Program-made: the position numbers and the translations under genes
Part shown: positions 49,204-61,438 of the stretch, in pieces
Numbering within the stretch: position 1 is the first letter of the stretch
Layout of the letters: each line of letters opens with the position of its first letter
Source of the DNA: Bombus terrestris
Taxonomy: Eukaryota > Arthropoda > Insecta > Hymenoptera > Apidae
Assembly: GCF_910591885.1 (NCBI RefSeq)
Contig: NC_063285.1
Coordinates: 9,705,395-9,769,394 of the forward strand
Direction of reading: 5' to 3'
Length of the DNA stretch: 64,000 nucleotides
The notes under the pieces: model-generated
Databases searched by the model: none
Seen by the model: the letters and a program-made list of their open reading frames with translations, nothing else
Told to the model about the DNA's origin: nothing

Positions 49204-50161
49204 TATATCTCGTAAGCTGTTTGGAGCAAAGGTATGGGGCTGGAACATTGAAGAAAGACTGGATAGAACACAAAGAAGATACGTGAAATGGATCTTCGGT
49301 TTGGATATGACAACACCAAACTGTATATTGATAGAAGAATGCAAGCTAACAGAAATCGAAGAAAAAGCATTAAGAAGAGCAGCAAGGTATGAAAGGAAAG
49401 CCATAGAATCAAAAAAGGAACTAGTAAAGGAGTGAAACTGGGGAAACGGCCAGGAAGGGCAAAGAGCAAGAAAGAGAAAGAAGGGACTAGAAGAGGTGAG
49501 AAATGGGGGGACACAGATGGAAGCAGGAGAAGAGCAAGAAAGGAAGACAGCAGACCAAATTACAGAAGAAAGAAGAAAGAGAGAAGCAGAAGATAGGGGG
49601 AAAAGGATAAGGGAATCCAAATATAACGTACATTACAGAAAAATGGCCAAAGAAGAGTTACCAAAATACTTAGAAGGGAGGATGAAGTGGAAGGACAGAA
49701 AAGTATCAGCAAGATTCAGATGTGGAAACGAGACCAAAGCGAGGGAATACTGGAAAGAAGAGGAAGAAAAAAGATGCAGGCTATGCAAAAGGAAAGAAGA
49801 AGACCCGGGACATGTAATAGAAGAATGCGAAATAACGGGAGGACCAAAGGACACAGAAAAAATACTGAACGAGACTGGAGAAGGACTAACAGAACTAAAA
49901 ACGATAACAGAGAAGAGAAGGGCGATACAAGACGGGGAGGAACGACGATAAGGAAGCACAGCAAGGAGGCAAAAGCCCAAAAGTTGCCATAGTTGTACAG
50001 ACAGAATAATTAAAGGAGTACGATATAATAAAGTGGATAAGAGAGGAGGTAGATATATAAGAAGCGAAATAGGTAAACGAGATGTAAAACCGAAAGCTCG
50101 TCCAAAGCAGAAAGGCACGAACTGAGCAATAATAAATAATAATAAACTATATCTCGTAAGC
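49204..50161 (+). mobile_element. 5'-truncated non-LTR retrotransposon with 14-bp target duplication
   Basis: The insertion (49218-50147) is flanked by the perfect repeat TATATCTCGTAAGC (49204-49217 and 50148-50161) and ends in an AATAAT-type tail. It holds only the C-terminal part of an ORF2-like protein. The complete target duplication shows target-primed integration of an already truncated copy. It sits directly at the end of the mariner MITE. Confidence 0.9.
49220..49951 (+). pseudogene. C-terminal remnant of non-LTR reverse transcriptase with CCHC-type knuckle
   Basis: The frame reads FGAKVWGWNIEERLD, then RRYVKWIFGLD, typical of the post-RT region of arthropod non-LTR elements. A TGA at 49433 interrupts it. 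The second part (49496-49951) has RFRCGNETKAREYW and a zinc-knuckle-like CRLCKRKEEDPGHVIEEC (C-x2-C-x8-H-x4-C), as at the C-terminus of these elements. Lysine/glutamate-rich. The catalytic reverse transcriptase domain is missing, so it is non-functional. The antisense open frame at 49633-50118 is a shadow. Confidence 0.85.
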
Positions 50162-52282
50162 AGTAAATAAAATTCTAAATATTCATAGCAAGCTGTACGT
50201 AAAAGAGGAGCAAAGGATTGGAAAGAGAACGTCGCGCAGGATCGATTTTCAGAATGATTTTATCGAAATTCATTTTATTATTAGTTTATCGGCTATTCTA
50301 CTTGGACAAAAGTATACACGTAACCGGCGTGTGTATTCTTGCGAACCTGTGGCACGGAAGCTTTCAATTTCGAGCGGCTAAACGTTTTTAATTTCACCGC
50401 AAAAAGCGCGGATGCCACACGCTCGTGTGACGGCCGAGCGACCCGGTTTGTACACACGTGCACGTCGGCCGAGCGCTATGAGTTTACGATGGAATAAATT
50501 AAATCAAAATGTAAATCGGTTTGCCGTTGAACCGTGTTTGGCCAGAAGTGGAAAACAGGGGAGCAAATGGCCCAGAAACCAACGTGGGGGCAAAAGACCG
50601 ATCGAGATATGAAATATTCGTCAACAGATCCTTTCGATGCTTACGATTTACCTGTCAAATTGCCAGGTAAATTTGTTTTTTAAGTAGAAGCTAATAGAAG
50701 AGTATGTTGCAAAAATCCTGTGACGGGAATTCTGCTCTTTCGAGTTTTACGTATTTTTGTGCGGTGCGGTTGTTGTGGCAATCAGACAACACGTCCGTAA
50801 CAGTTTTTCCATTTGTCCAATGTGATCTTTGGGAAGAAAACTCGGCTATGTTTAGGACTCGTCCACTTTCGTTCTAAAATATATTTTAATGTTAACGTGT
50901 TTCGAATATTCTGTTAATCGCGCGCCTTTCTTCTCGTCGATCGAAAATCTCTTCGGAAAAAGAAAAATGGTACCAGCCACTGGGAAGTAAATACGTGCCA
51001 GTTATCTGGGAAACTGGTTGAGAAGAACGAGAGAAAATGGAAGAAAAGTAAATGGATGCGGGGGAAGAAAATGTTTCATTCGAAATTCTCGTTTTTTGGC
51101 GCCGGAACCGGACAAGTCGAAAAAGATTCGCCAGGTACATTTTTGAAAAATCCCATTTCATCCGTCATTTGTCACGCTAATGACCTTCTAAATCTAAGAT
51201 CAAAAAAATCAACGTGGTTGTTCAAACAAGCCGCAACTTTGGAAATTGTCGACTTGTCCGATTTCTGCGCAAAGCTGTTCGTTTTATCAGCCATTTTTCA
51301 AGTATTGTCGCGTTATGCTATCCTTGTTCCATCGTACTGAAACGAGGAAAGAAAGTTTCCAAAGCGCTGTTTTAACAAGGACAGATCTACAAAGCAAGCA
51401 CGCGTTTAAGAATCAAAGAATTGTTAATTAGCAGCGAAACATTATGAGAATTTATTCAGTGTTTGAGGAAAGTCTTTGCCTTTCGAGGAAAAATGTCTCT
51501 CCGGCGCAGCTTCGTTGCTAATTAAATTTCGCTGCGATTGAAATTTCGTTGCAGCGAAGCCTGGCGATATTTCTTAAACATTTGGAAAGTAAGTTTAAAA
51601 ATACAAAACGTAATTAACGTAACGAGAGTGGAGTTTTAAACGGATCGATAATCGTTTACAGTTCTAAAAGTATCACGAGCTGTAATTCCGTGCAAACAAC
51701 GTCCATAATTACGTTAGAAATTCCTCTTTATTCCATTCGCTCTTTCAATTATCCAACGATTTAACATTTTTAATTATTTCTCTCCAGCTTCTTGTTTCTT
51801 TACCATCGAGCGTTGCCACTCCGGTTGCGAGACACCTGGTCCCAAGGGAATAAATCACAGACATAAAGCAACGTGCGAATTTCGTTAATTAATTTCCTGA
51901 AAACGACTCACAAGGCTGAGGACTGCCGGTTGTGCTTCGACAATTTTCAGTCACCGAGTACCTCGAATAACCGCGTCGCGATGCTTCGATGCGAAAGAAA
52001 CGCTCAAAGCATCGGTCGTTTCGAAGGAAATGGAAAAGAGCCGTGACTGACGTGCTTCGCCTGTGCTTCACTGCTCCGCACAACTTGCAGTCGCCGAGGA
52101 ATTCACGAGTGAATGTAAAAATAACGCCCGACGATTTTGCCACTCGTGTCATTCCCCATTTTCAATAAAAAGGAATACGTACAATGAAACGACGACAGAC
52201 TATTCCACGCGCGAACTTACTGCAAATTCTCTCTATCATCCATCGTACATAACAGAAAATAAAACAATAATTTCGTCACAGC
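50162..52282. other. Intronic DNA, no gene recognised
   Basis: CpG-rich at 50330-50600. Short frames (50412-50612, 50892-51340) have no known domain. Confidence 0.45.
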
Positions 52283-52458
52283 TTAACCCCTTAACCCTAC
52301 GATTGCAGTTAAAAAATTCTTCCAAATGTCCAAATTGGACAAATTGAGAATGTAAAGAATTAAATAAAAAAAAACCTGGGATTTACCTTCGAGAATTTTG
52401 GGGCGAAAACGATCATCGTACTACGGGCTATGCCCGTAGTTGTAGGTTAAGGGATTAA
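52283..52458. mobile_element. TTAA-flanked MITE with TTAAYCCCTTAACC ends (piggyBac-type)
   Basis: The left end is TTAACCCCTTAACCCTACGA and the right end TACAACTACG-like (reverse complement TTAATCCCTTAACCTACAAC), with TTAA at 52283 and 52455. A subterminal palindrome CTACGGGCTATGCCCGTAG lies near the right end (about 52422-52440). 176 bp, no coding capacity. Confidence 0.75.
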
Positions 52459-53370
52459 TTTTACTGTGTTTCTTACTCTGTGCTTCGCGAAGAAACGGCA
52501 ATATTCTGCGTTATGACGAGAATAATTTTCGCAGAGGTCTCAAATTGGTTAACATTAAATGACAAAGCAATCTTTCAAACCGTCCCTTACGCTGCACATT
52601 TTCCACCTTACGCTACACTTCTGCCGAACCTCTTCGATGCTTTCATTAACTTCGACTCGAACAGGTCACAGCGATGGACCACAGCGATGGACTTTTCCCC
52701 TTCGAGCCATGATTTTCCCGCCGGTCTTCTTCTTTTCTTTTTTCTCTCCCCTCTCTTTCTTTTTTTTTTTTCTTGGCAAGATTTCGCGAGCCGCTTTTCA
52801 GACACTTGGAGCATCGCCGTAATTTACGATCTCGTTAAAAACGGGGAAATCATTTATTTTCGCGCGACATGATCTACGAAGGCTCTCGAGAAGAAACCAG
52901 CGATGGAACGCTTAGGCGGCGGGGCAGGAGGCGCGCAAGTGGATTTCAGGCGAGCCGAGAAAGACCAGTCATGGGAATAGATCATTTCGCGAGCGCGGCG
53001 TGGCAACTTTATTGCGTAATGAGCACCAATCGACCGCTTTTCCACGGCGAACCGACATCGGCATCGTTAAAACCGTGAAATCCGGTTACGGCGTTAATCC
53101 CTTGGCTGTTTCGCGGCGTATTAATGATTTGGAAGAATTAAATGAGATGAAAATACCCGCACGATGGCCCGTATTTACGAATACGGAATTCGTAGTTGAA
53201 ATAATGAAAGTGAGGGGAAACGCTGGTGTTGGTGAACCATCGAACCGGCTCGATCACGTTCGTTCCGAATCACCGTCGTTTTTCACGGTTAAATGTTCCG
53301 AACACTTTTTAACGCTACTTTGCCGTGGGAAGTTTCAGTGAAAAATTGCGATTATTCTATGGCACCTGTC
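52459..53370. other. CpG-rich intronic DNA, no gene recognised
   Basis: A C/T-rich run (52728-52772) precedes a poor splice-like arrangement that is rejected separately. Open frames 52480-53341 have no recognised domain. Confidence 0.45.
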
Positions 53371-54300
53371 GATCATTTTTTGGATCAACCAGTTTCGCTC
53401 TGACGACTAAGTATTATATTCGTTCGCTATTATGCGTGCGGAGAAGCTTAAATGAACTTTTGGAGATTTGTAGATTTAATTGTACAGCTGGAATTAAAGA
53501 TGATGTTACATGGCGTGAAGATCTTCCCATCTGTTCCAAGCTCGTGCTATTGTTAATTGTAGTTAATTATCCGTGACTTTGATTTGTATTAATTGTACAT
53601 ATTTGTACTTGATTTCTTCAAGATGCTGGCTCTCTAAGATTCTTGCTGTTCTGTTGGAAGCCTAATTTTGACGTTACTTAACAACTAGTCGACAAAAAGA
53701 AGAGACAAGCATTCGCAAAATTTTGGATCTACCAGTTTCGCTCTGACGACTAAGTATTATACTCGTTCGCTATTATGCGTGCGGAGAAGCTTAAATGAAC
53801 TTTTGGAGATTTGTAGATTTAATTGTACAGCTGAAATTAAAGATGACGTTGAGTGGCGTGAAGTTCTTCCGATCTGCTCGAAGCTCGTGTAATTGTTAAC
53901 TGTAATTAACTATCCGTGACGTAGAATTGCTTTTGAAATTTGATTTGTATTAATTCTACATATTTGTACTGGATTTCTACCAAGATGCTGGCTTCGTAGA
54001 AGCTAAGATTCTTACTGTTCTCTTCGAAGCCTAATTTTCTCATTGCTGTCAACTACTCGACAAAAAGAAGAGACAAAAGACAGACACTCGCAGAATTGTA
54101 GATTTAATTGTGCACCTGAAATTAAAGATCTTCCCATCTGTTCGAAGCTCGTGCAATTGTTAATTGTAGTTCACTATCTGTGACTTTGATTTGTATTAAT
54201 TGTACATACTTGTACTTGATTTCTTCAAGATGCTGGCTGCCTAAGATTCTCACTGTTCTCTTTAAACCCTAATTTTCTCGTTGCTGTTAACTACTCGACA
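53371..54300. repeat. About 343-bp direct repeats, 2.5 decayed copies
   Basis: TGACGACTAAGTATTATA occurs at 53401 and 53743. GTAGATTTAATTGT occurs at 53470, 53813 and 54098. The third copy is shortened. GACAAAAAGAAGAGACAA follows copies one and two. Confidence 0.85.
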
Positions 54301-54746
54301 AAAGGAACACACATTGGCGTTCTAGCAGGCACTCGTGCTTCTTTTCTCGACAGAATATGAAATCTTCAAAACCCTTAAAAACTAATTATACAGATTTGTT
54401 TAAAACTGCGTCTTCCTCTGCGACTGGACTGGAACATCGAGTTTGTAACGACAGAGGAAATAAGAAAGGCGCGAGCAAACACGAAAGATATTATTATCCT
54501 TTTGCACTCTGAATTTTATTCCAATTTCGTTGCCAGCAGCTGCCAACGCTTTCGAGTGTTTTATTTGAAATTTACTTGAACCAAAAACTAAGACAATTGA
54601 AATAAATAAAGGAAGAAAGAAATTCACTCAAATACCAGTTTTATTCGCGGTATCGTTGTATTTTCTAATTTTTAAGTGTATGATATTCCTCGATACAATC
54701 TCCACGATGCAATCCTGCTTTTCTTCACGTTTCACAAAAAAAAACG
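54301..54746. other. AT-rich intronic DNA, no gene recognised
   Basis: No element ends or coding frames supported. Confidence 0.4.
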
Positions 54747-54911
54747 ATATATTAATGACATTCTCTTTCAACCGAATTATAACAGACGTTTCTCACAATG
54801 TTGCGTATGCACGTTACGCCTGTCCAATTTTCGTTTAGAAACAGAAGATGAACAAGCAATACTAACGCATACACTGCCACAGACACACACACACATCTAT
54901 AGGCAGAGGTA
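54747..54911 (+). repeat. Dispersed repeat, uninterrupted copy (empty site)
   Basis: This 165-bp segment (CACAATGTTGCGTATGCACG, TTTTCGTTTAGAAACAGAAG, ATGAACAAGCAATACT, CATCTATAGGCAGAG) is found again in reverse orientation at about 55767-56603, split by a retrotransposon fragment. It thus preserves the pre-insertion sequence AGAAACAGAAGAT (54837-54849). A (CA)n run lies at 54883-54895. Confidence 0.82.
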
Positions 54912-55766
54912 TCCTTTGTCGAAGGAGCTGCTGAGATAAAAGCTGATGTCGAGTGAGTGACACTCGACGTAAGAGCGCAAAGGATTAAAGCTACGGACCA
55001 GCGGATAGAAATAGCAGAGAAAACTTGGAAGCTGATCAACAACGATATTTTATATAATTCAAGAGAAACGACCTAGAATTTGAAAGAATGTGGCGCAGAT
55101 ACCTCAGGAAGATTAAGAACACGGGTGCCAAGTGTGCGAAGAACGTGCAGCGTCCAACATTCTTCTCCGCAATTCTTCGTCTCGTCGTGGCTTCATCCGC
55201 TTTCCCATCTACGTACACATGTTCGTAGACAATCTGGTGGCCGGGTTCCGGCGTATTTTCCCTGTCGGTCGTTTCCAGGCGCAACAAATAATGCCGGGCC
55301 GCGAGCATAATCGCGCCACGAAGAGAAAACGCTGTCGAGAGATTTCGTCTCGCGAATATTTTCTGGCCAGCGACGCGTTCACCGTGGCCGCGTGTGGGAG
55401 CGCACTGCGATTACCGAACATGGTCGCGCTATTCCTCGCGTTAACCAAAGTATGAAAATCCACACAGCGGACCAGATACTTTTGCGAGATGAAAGAAAAT
55501 ATGAGAACGACGGCTGCCAAGACATACAGGCGGAATCTGACAAACAGTTTGGGCTAAAGTTATCGAAGCAGTGGGAAATGCTGAACGTCGTAATATGCCG
55601 CATAAATTTAGCAGCTTTGCTGAAACTGTAGAAAAGCTCGCTACGATCTTCGCGATTCCTCTGTATCTCGTGCAAATCGATATTTTCAATAATTTTTTCC
55701 TATAAGGACTGCACTTAATCTCCGAGATATTCGCGAAAAAATGTCCATACCACTACGCTGAACTCT
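54912..55766. other. Intronic DNA, no gene recognised
   Basis: CpG-rich at 55080-55450 with antisense overlapping open frames (up to 107 codons); no known domain. Confidence 0.45.
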
Positions 55767-56603
55767 GCCTATAGATGTGCGTCTGTGGCGCATCTATGTA
55801 CGCGTCAGTATTGCTTGTTCATCTTCTATTTCTTTTTTTCTTTTTTATTTACAAGTATTTTACAATCAATTCTCCCATTGAGAGTTTTGAGTAAGTTTCT
55901 CTGGCGTGGCACAGTGACATGGCTAATTATTTATAATTAGTATAATTAGATAAGCATAATTTATAAATAATAATATTATAAATAAGTAAATATTACTTAT
56001 TAGAAATATCTAGTTGAATCCAGTGCTTAGGTCTAACGGATAGTGTTTTCTTAGCCTGCGGATCTGGTCCGACGTATTAAGTAATTTAGCAATTAGGGGG
56101 TTTCCATGTTTGTTCACTCTTTTGATATATCTATTGCTACATTTTGTTATTTCTTCTTTGACTGAGGGTATCTTGAGATCGCGATGTATTGCTTCGTTGG
56201 CAACATACCAGGGATCTTAGCGTTTTCGATTGGAAGCGCTGAAGTATTTCAATGTTGGAATTATTTGCTGTTCCCCATAGTTGGATTCCGTAGGTCCTAT
56301 TATGGTCTTATAGAGTGCAATTTTGTTCTGCGTGTTTAGGTTGGAACATTGGAATTTTTTAAGTTTATGATATGTTGTTGTGTTGTTTCCGTGTCAAGCT
56401 CCTGCTCAGAGTCATGTCCAGGTATCTGACTGAGTCCTTGTTAGGAATTGTTATATCGTTAATGGTCACCTGAGGGCAGGTTTGTTTTCGCAGCGTGATC
56501 TTCCATTTCTAAACGAAAATTGAACAGCCGTAACGTGCATATGCAACATTGTGAGAAACGTCTGTTGTAATCTAGTTAAAAGAGAATATCATCAATGTAT
56601 TGT
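55767..56603 (-). repeat. Dispersed repeat, inverted copy split by a retrotransposon
   Basis: The outer parts 55767-55833 and 56498-56603 are the reverse complement of 54747-54911. The repeat is interrupted at the ATCTTCYATTTCT site, which is duplicated at 55821-55833 and 56498-56510 with one mismatch. Confidence 0.82.
55834..56497 (-). mobile_element. Jockey-clade non-LTR retrotransposon, 3' fragment (minus strand)
   Basis: Minus-strand frames, broken by several frameshifts and stops, encode VTINDITIPNKDSVRYL, then YGIQLWGTANNSNIEILQR, AIHRDLKIPSVKEEI and DQIRRLRKHYPLDL in the order typical of the C-terminal third of Jockey-clade reverse transcriptase proteins. The 3' UTR ends in an A-rich tail at the lower-coordinate end. 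The 13-bp target duplication and the empty site at 54837-54849 define the insertion exactly. Confidence 0.9.
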
Positions 56604-56815
56604 AGGTTGTCCGGAAAGTTCCTTTCGTTTCGTAAGGTGATAATAGACGAGCAAGAATTTCTGTTTTACATTATTTTGTTGCATTAGATACGATCCATTT
56701 CGTTCTATTTCTATTACTATGGTCGTGCATAATTCAATAAATTAATATAAAACAAAAAATATTGTGCGTCTATCATTTCCTTATAGAACGAAAGAAACTT
56801 TCCGGATGGCCTAAT
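56603..56815 (+). mobile_element. MITE with GTCCGGAAAG-type ends
   Basis: Left TAGGTTGTCCGGAAAGTTCC, right GAAACTTTCCGGATGGCCTA. Both arms extend into matching subterminal sequence (AATAGACG and its complement), so this copy is a longer palindrome than the one at 19.9 kb. It starts exactly where the dispersed repeat ends. Confidence 0.8.
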
Positions 56816-57635
56816 ATGGATTGGCCTTGGGTTTGGGTTTGGGTTAGATCGGTCAATTCAACTGGTTCTTTAGCAAATTACAATACGCGTACACAATAAT
56901 GGACTTCGTACTTGGATACTTATCGCGCCACTAACAGCGGAACATCTTCTGATAACGAGAGATAATTTATGTGGAAAGGTGGCAATTATTCATAAGCGAA
57001 CTTGATAAATTATCCAAATTGAAATTCAAATAAATCTACGTTGCCCAAGCAAGACAGTAAACGCTAAAGCGAGAGAGTGATAGAGTTGGCGAATGAGAAG
57101 ATTAGAAAGCGTAGTGATCGCGACGCAAGATTTAGAAGGTTGGGAAATTAGAGAATGACAGGTTTATTTGAGGATGAAAGAATTAGGAGACGGAGGTAAA
57201 TAATGGAAAATGGGAAGAGGCGACTTGGAAATTGGCAGAGCTGAAAAACAAGCCGCCGGGGAAAGAGATGGGTAGCTGACGACAGGACGGCAAACGAAAG
57301 GCTGGAACGTGAAAGTGGAAGCGAAAAGAGAAATGGAAAGGGGGACGAGATGGCCGAGGCCGATGGTAGATGGAAACGGGCGAATGAAATGGAAAATGGA
57401 GATAAATAAGAGATGGATAGAAATGGATAGAAGGGAGTGCATGAGTGTCGCGGAGGCGTGAAAATGAGTGACGCGAAATGGGGAGCAATGGATGACGCGG
57501 ATGAGCGAAACTGAAGGAAACTCGAGGCTCCAGGTACGAGAATTATGAGCGGTGTATGTTAAACGGGGATTGTTAAGAGGATTAAAAGGCAAAAATGTTG
57601 AAAATTTATCTCGTTGCAGGTGCAATTGTGCGCAT
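56816..57635. other. Purine-rich intronic DNA, no gene recognised
   Basis: 57060-57540 is strongly G+A-rich on the + strand. The long minus-strand open frames here (57164-57625, 57183-57488) are serine/proline/phenylalanine-rich as a direct result of this bias. Confidence 0.5.
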
Positions 57636-58110
57636 TACTGTTTACGTATTTACATTTCCAATTGTTTTGGTTCATAAAAATTGCCTTTTAATTCTCTCGA
57701 ATGGTTTCACGATTATTTCACATTTAATTGTGACATCGCGTTACATGAAATTGGATTTTACATTTTTATATTTCCAATTGTTTAGGTTCATAAAAATGGC
57801 CATTTAATTCTCTCGAATGGTTTCACGATTATTTCACATTTAATTGTGACATCGCGTTACATGAAATTGGGCTTTACATTTTTATATTTCCAATTGTTTA
57901 GGTTCATAAAAATGGCCATTTAATTCTCTCGAATGGTTTCGTGATTATTTCACATTTAATTGTGACATCGCGTTATATAAAATTGGACTTTACATTTTTA
58001 CATTTCCAATTGTTTAGGTTCATAAAAATGGCCATTTAATTCTCTCGAATGGTTTCGTGATTATTTCACATTTAATCGTGACATCGCGTTATATAAAATT
58101 GGACTTTAAA
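57636..58110. repeat. 116-bp tandem repeat, about 4 copies
   Basis: CTCTCGAATGGTTTC recurs at exact 116-bp spacing (CGA at 57698, 57814, 57930 and 58046), together with CCAATTGTTTAGGTTCATAA and TGACATCGCGTTA. Confidence 0.93.
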
Positions 58111-61100
58111 TAATCTTAGCGTAGGTATCACGTTTGTACGAAAACTTGGCAGCAACTTTTCTGCGACAGAGAAACTAATTAGCGTACAGACCATCGGTAA
58201 TAAATTTACCAGAAATTACAGGAAGCTTGAGGTCGATAAAACACGTAAAATCCCGTTCGAAATTATAAAATACTCCTTAGATCGTCACGTGCTATTAATT
58301 TCTCCTTCCACAAACCAGGAATATACTTCTGCAACCCTTACAGTTACTCATAGCCTCGTTAACCGTAAATTTAGCAAATTGTAAACAGCCTGAACGAAAT
58401 TTCCCGCTCGATGAACAAAAGTAAAATTGAGCAGGGAAAGGCAGACGCTCGAAAGAAGTACTGTAGCAGACTACAGGAGAAAAGGGAGGGAAAAGGTGGA
58501 GAGGAAGGGTCGTTAAGGCGAGACAAAGACGAAGCCCGTAAAAGGGTGACAGGGTAATAAGGGAAAAGCGTAACTAATAAGGAAAGCAGCTGGGAGAAGG
58601 AAAAAAGAGGAAGCAAGGAAAACAGCAACACGATGCACGAGGCGGAAAGGGGGAGAATTAATGAAACAAGTAAACTGCTGCACGCTGCAAGCCCAACGCT
58701 GTAATTTACTTGGTCCGCAAACCCATACGTTCTCGGCTCTCCTCTCGCTTTTCTCCATTCCGCCTGTTTTCCATCGGACGGTGCAGTTTCCATTCGAGTT
58801 CGCTAATTCGTATTCAGCAGTCCACCTACGGAATCGGAGTTGCGATACCGCGGCGACGCCTCCGCAGCCTGGAAAATTGCTTAACGCGATTAATTCCACT
58901 CGTCGCTGATATTTCTTTCGTTAAACGGCTCTTACGGCGAAAGCTCGGCGAAAAGGTCAAAGCTGAACTCTGTCGGTCACGGCGGAGAAGTATCTATCGG
59001 CGCGTAAGTGGAACGCGGAGTTTAATAGGTTCGTGGAGGGAAATTTGAAGAGGAGGAAAAAGGCACAACGAACGCAGTTTTATTTATGAAAGAGATGCGA
59101 ATGGATTTTTAATGAAATAATTGGACCGCGGGTTTTTACCATCTTCCTCTATTTTCGAATATAAAGGCACTCCGCCGATAAAACAAATATGAAAATATGG
59201 CAGGAAATTCCCAGTTTCGGATATTCCCGCGCGTTACATGCTCCGCGTGTATTTGCGCAGCTTTTAATTTCGCGAAAATTCACAAATATCCACAGACTGG
59301 TAATAATGTTAAACGAAAGAATATTTAATTTTGGACATTCCGCGTCATGTAATAAATCCCAAATATCCTCTGTTTTTCAGTTTTCCAAAGCTTTTCAATT
59401 CCATAAAGCTGAACACGCTCAGGTCTACAAAGACTTGAACGCGTTTCTCGTTAAAAGAAACATCGAAGCGCCATCAAGCGGTAAGATATCGTTAAAAAAA
59501 ATAGAACACGACACTCGAATGCTAATGCTGATTTTACGAGGAAAACCTTCGACTTTCCTTACGCCTGGCCGCTGACTTTCCGCGCAACCGAACGATAGCA
59601 GGACACGTGTATAGCGGCGGCACGTCTTGCGCTGCAGACGGTGGAAAAAGTTGGCGGAGGAACGTCAAACGTAGTCGCTGGGAAATTGATTAACGCGATT
59701 TACTTGTCGAGCAAGATTTCCCGAAAGCTAACGTGACACGTGAAAGCTGACGTTTGCCTGAAACGGTATACGCAATAACGGATCACGGTCGACTCTTATC
59801 TGGTACAGCGTGGAAGGTGAAGGGTGGAAAAGTTTATTGAAAATACGGCCACGTTGGACATTCGATGAAATTGAAATTGATTGCTGTCGATTCTCGTGCC
59901 GGTTGATTTTCGAGAATTACGAGTAGCGTGGCAATTTTAAACAAGAAAGAAGGTGAGAAGAAAATATTGATATGGAAAGAAGAAAACATACAGCGAGGTC
60001 CGCGACAGAAGGAAGATTGGCTTTAAAATAAAGATAATATTGCTTCGTATAAAAAATAGACGTAGAATAATAACGGAATGTTGGAATTACAAAATGAGAA
60101 ACGTAGCTGCTGTTATTTTTCCCTTTTGTCGTAACTGCGCTCTTTTCGACCATGCGGAACAGTACGTACCAGCGGGAAATTTGATGCGAACGAATTTCCA
60201 TACGTGATATGCGATAACAGTGTACATTTTACACGTTCATTTAGCAATAATAATTTTAATAATAAAGGCGGAAAATCCTGTAATTTGCAATTTACAACTT
60301 AGCGATTCGCTGATATCTTTAGCTGGCAGATGAGGACGCAGAAAAGGAGGATAAAAAGAAGAATTTATGAGAAATTTGATCGACCAGTAAATTACTTTTT
60401 AATTTAATGTTATCGTAATTAAATGTGTATTAAAACCTGTGTAACTTAAACGATAATTTCCTATTATACATTGAAACGCTAACAAATGCGATTTGAAACA
60501 GCCTAATTTCGGAAATTAATATAACAAAAACGATGTACAGCGCGAAATTTGAAACTCGGAAAGGTATTGCGCATAAAGAAAATTGCGAGGAAATGCTTAT
60601 CCATGTAAATCACTGGCGGAAATAAAAATACCGCGCCGGCAAACGTAGCCACGAAAGTAACGCAATTTTTAACCGCGTGATCTCCGAATTTCCTCCAACT
60701 TTGGAAAAACGTGAAATAAGCGGACAGTTTCGCAGGCGACATTTTTCCAGCGGCCTGGAAATTGAATCGTGTGTCAAGACGGTTGTATACAAAGCGGCTT
60801 TCTTCGGTTAGAGGGCGGCCGAAGCTGCGGCGAGACCAGCTTTTGTAAACGAGCTTAATACGAGCAAAGCTCGGGAAAAATTCTCGTAGACTTGTTTTTT
60901 CCCCCGTGTTCTTCCGTCGAGGCAACGTCGGCGAACCGCGGTCGCATAAAAACCGCGTAAAAAAACTCGAGAATCGCCGCTTTCTAACGGCATCGTAAAA
61001 TACGACCCGCGGAGGACCTCGGCGACTTTTGCATCGCAATTTTCCAGCCGTTCGTTCCACCGCGCGAATCGTCCCGCCGTTGCTATTGATCGGTGAACTT

Positions 61101-61438
61101 TAATAAAATTATTCGAACGCCAACGTATCCCCGCAAAATCGCGCTTTAATAACCGCCATTATCGTCCCAGCCTCTCGCCCGCTTATGCTCCTTCGCGCGG
61201 TTGTTTAGATAAAACGAACAGTCGAACGAGTTCATCGAGAACTCCTTCCCTTTTATGAATATCACCGTTATAACACGAGTTACGGGGTCGTAGCTTTTTC
61301 ATTTCTTCAGTTTTTACGCGCTTCTGGCGCATTTTGTTTATAAGACTTGGCAGAGATATTGCGAAAGCGACGATACTTTGCGCGATTTTCCACGACAGAG
61401 AGACGGTAGGATTTGTTGGAACAGCAGATTCCATGAGA
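58111..61438. other. CpG-rich intronic block, no gene recognised
   Basis: The longest open frame in the window (60503-61060, minus, 185 codons) lies here. It has an ATG but no known domain, and antisense or overlapping frames occur beside it. 58420-58640 is purine-rich, which explains the serine/leucine-rich minus frames at 58371-58899. A conserved non-coding element cannot be excluded. Confidence 0.45.

Noticed and set aside
49633..50118. 161-codon minus-strand open frame rich in Ser/Leu/Phe
   Set aside because: Antisense shadow of the lysine/glutamate-rich retrotransposon remnant.
52791..52819. Microexon-like segment between CTTTTCAG and GTAATT
   Set aside because: About 17-18 nt, not matching the phase of the neighbouring neurexin exons, and the pyrimidine tract is too far upstream.
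57164..57625. 153-codon minus-strand open frame
   Set aside because: Produced by a purine-rich + strand; low complexity, no domain.
60503..61060. 185-codon minus-strand open frame, the longest in the window
   Set aside because: No recognisable domain, signal or motif; lies in a CpG-rich block where stops are rarer, and overlapping frames of similar quality exist.
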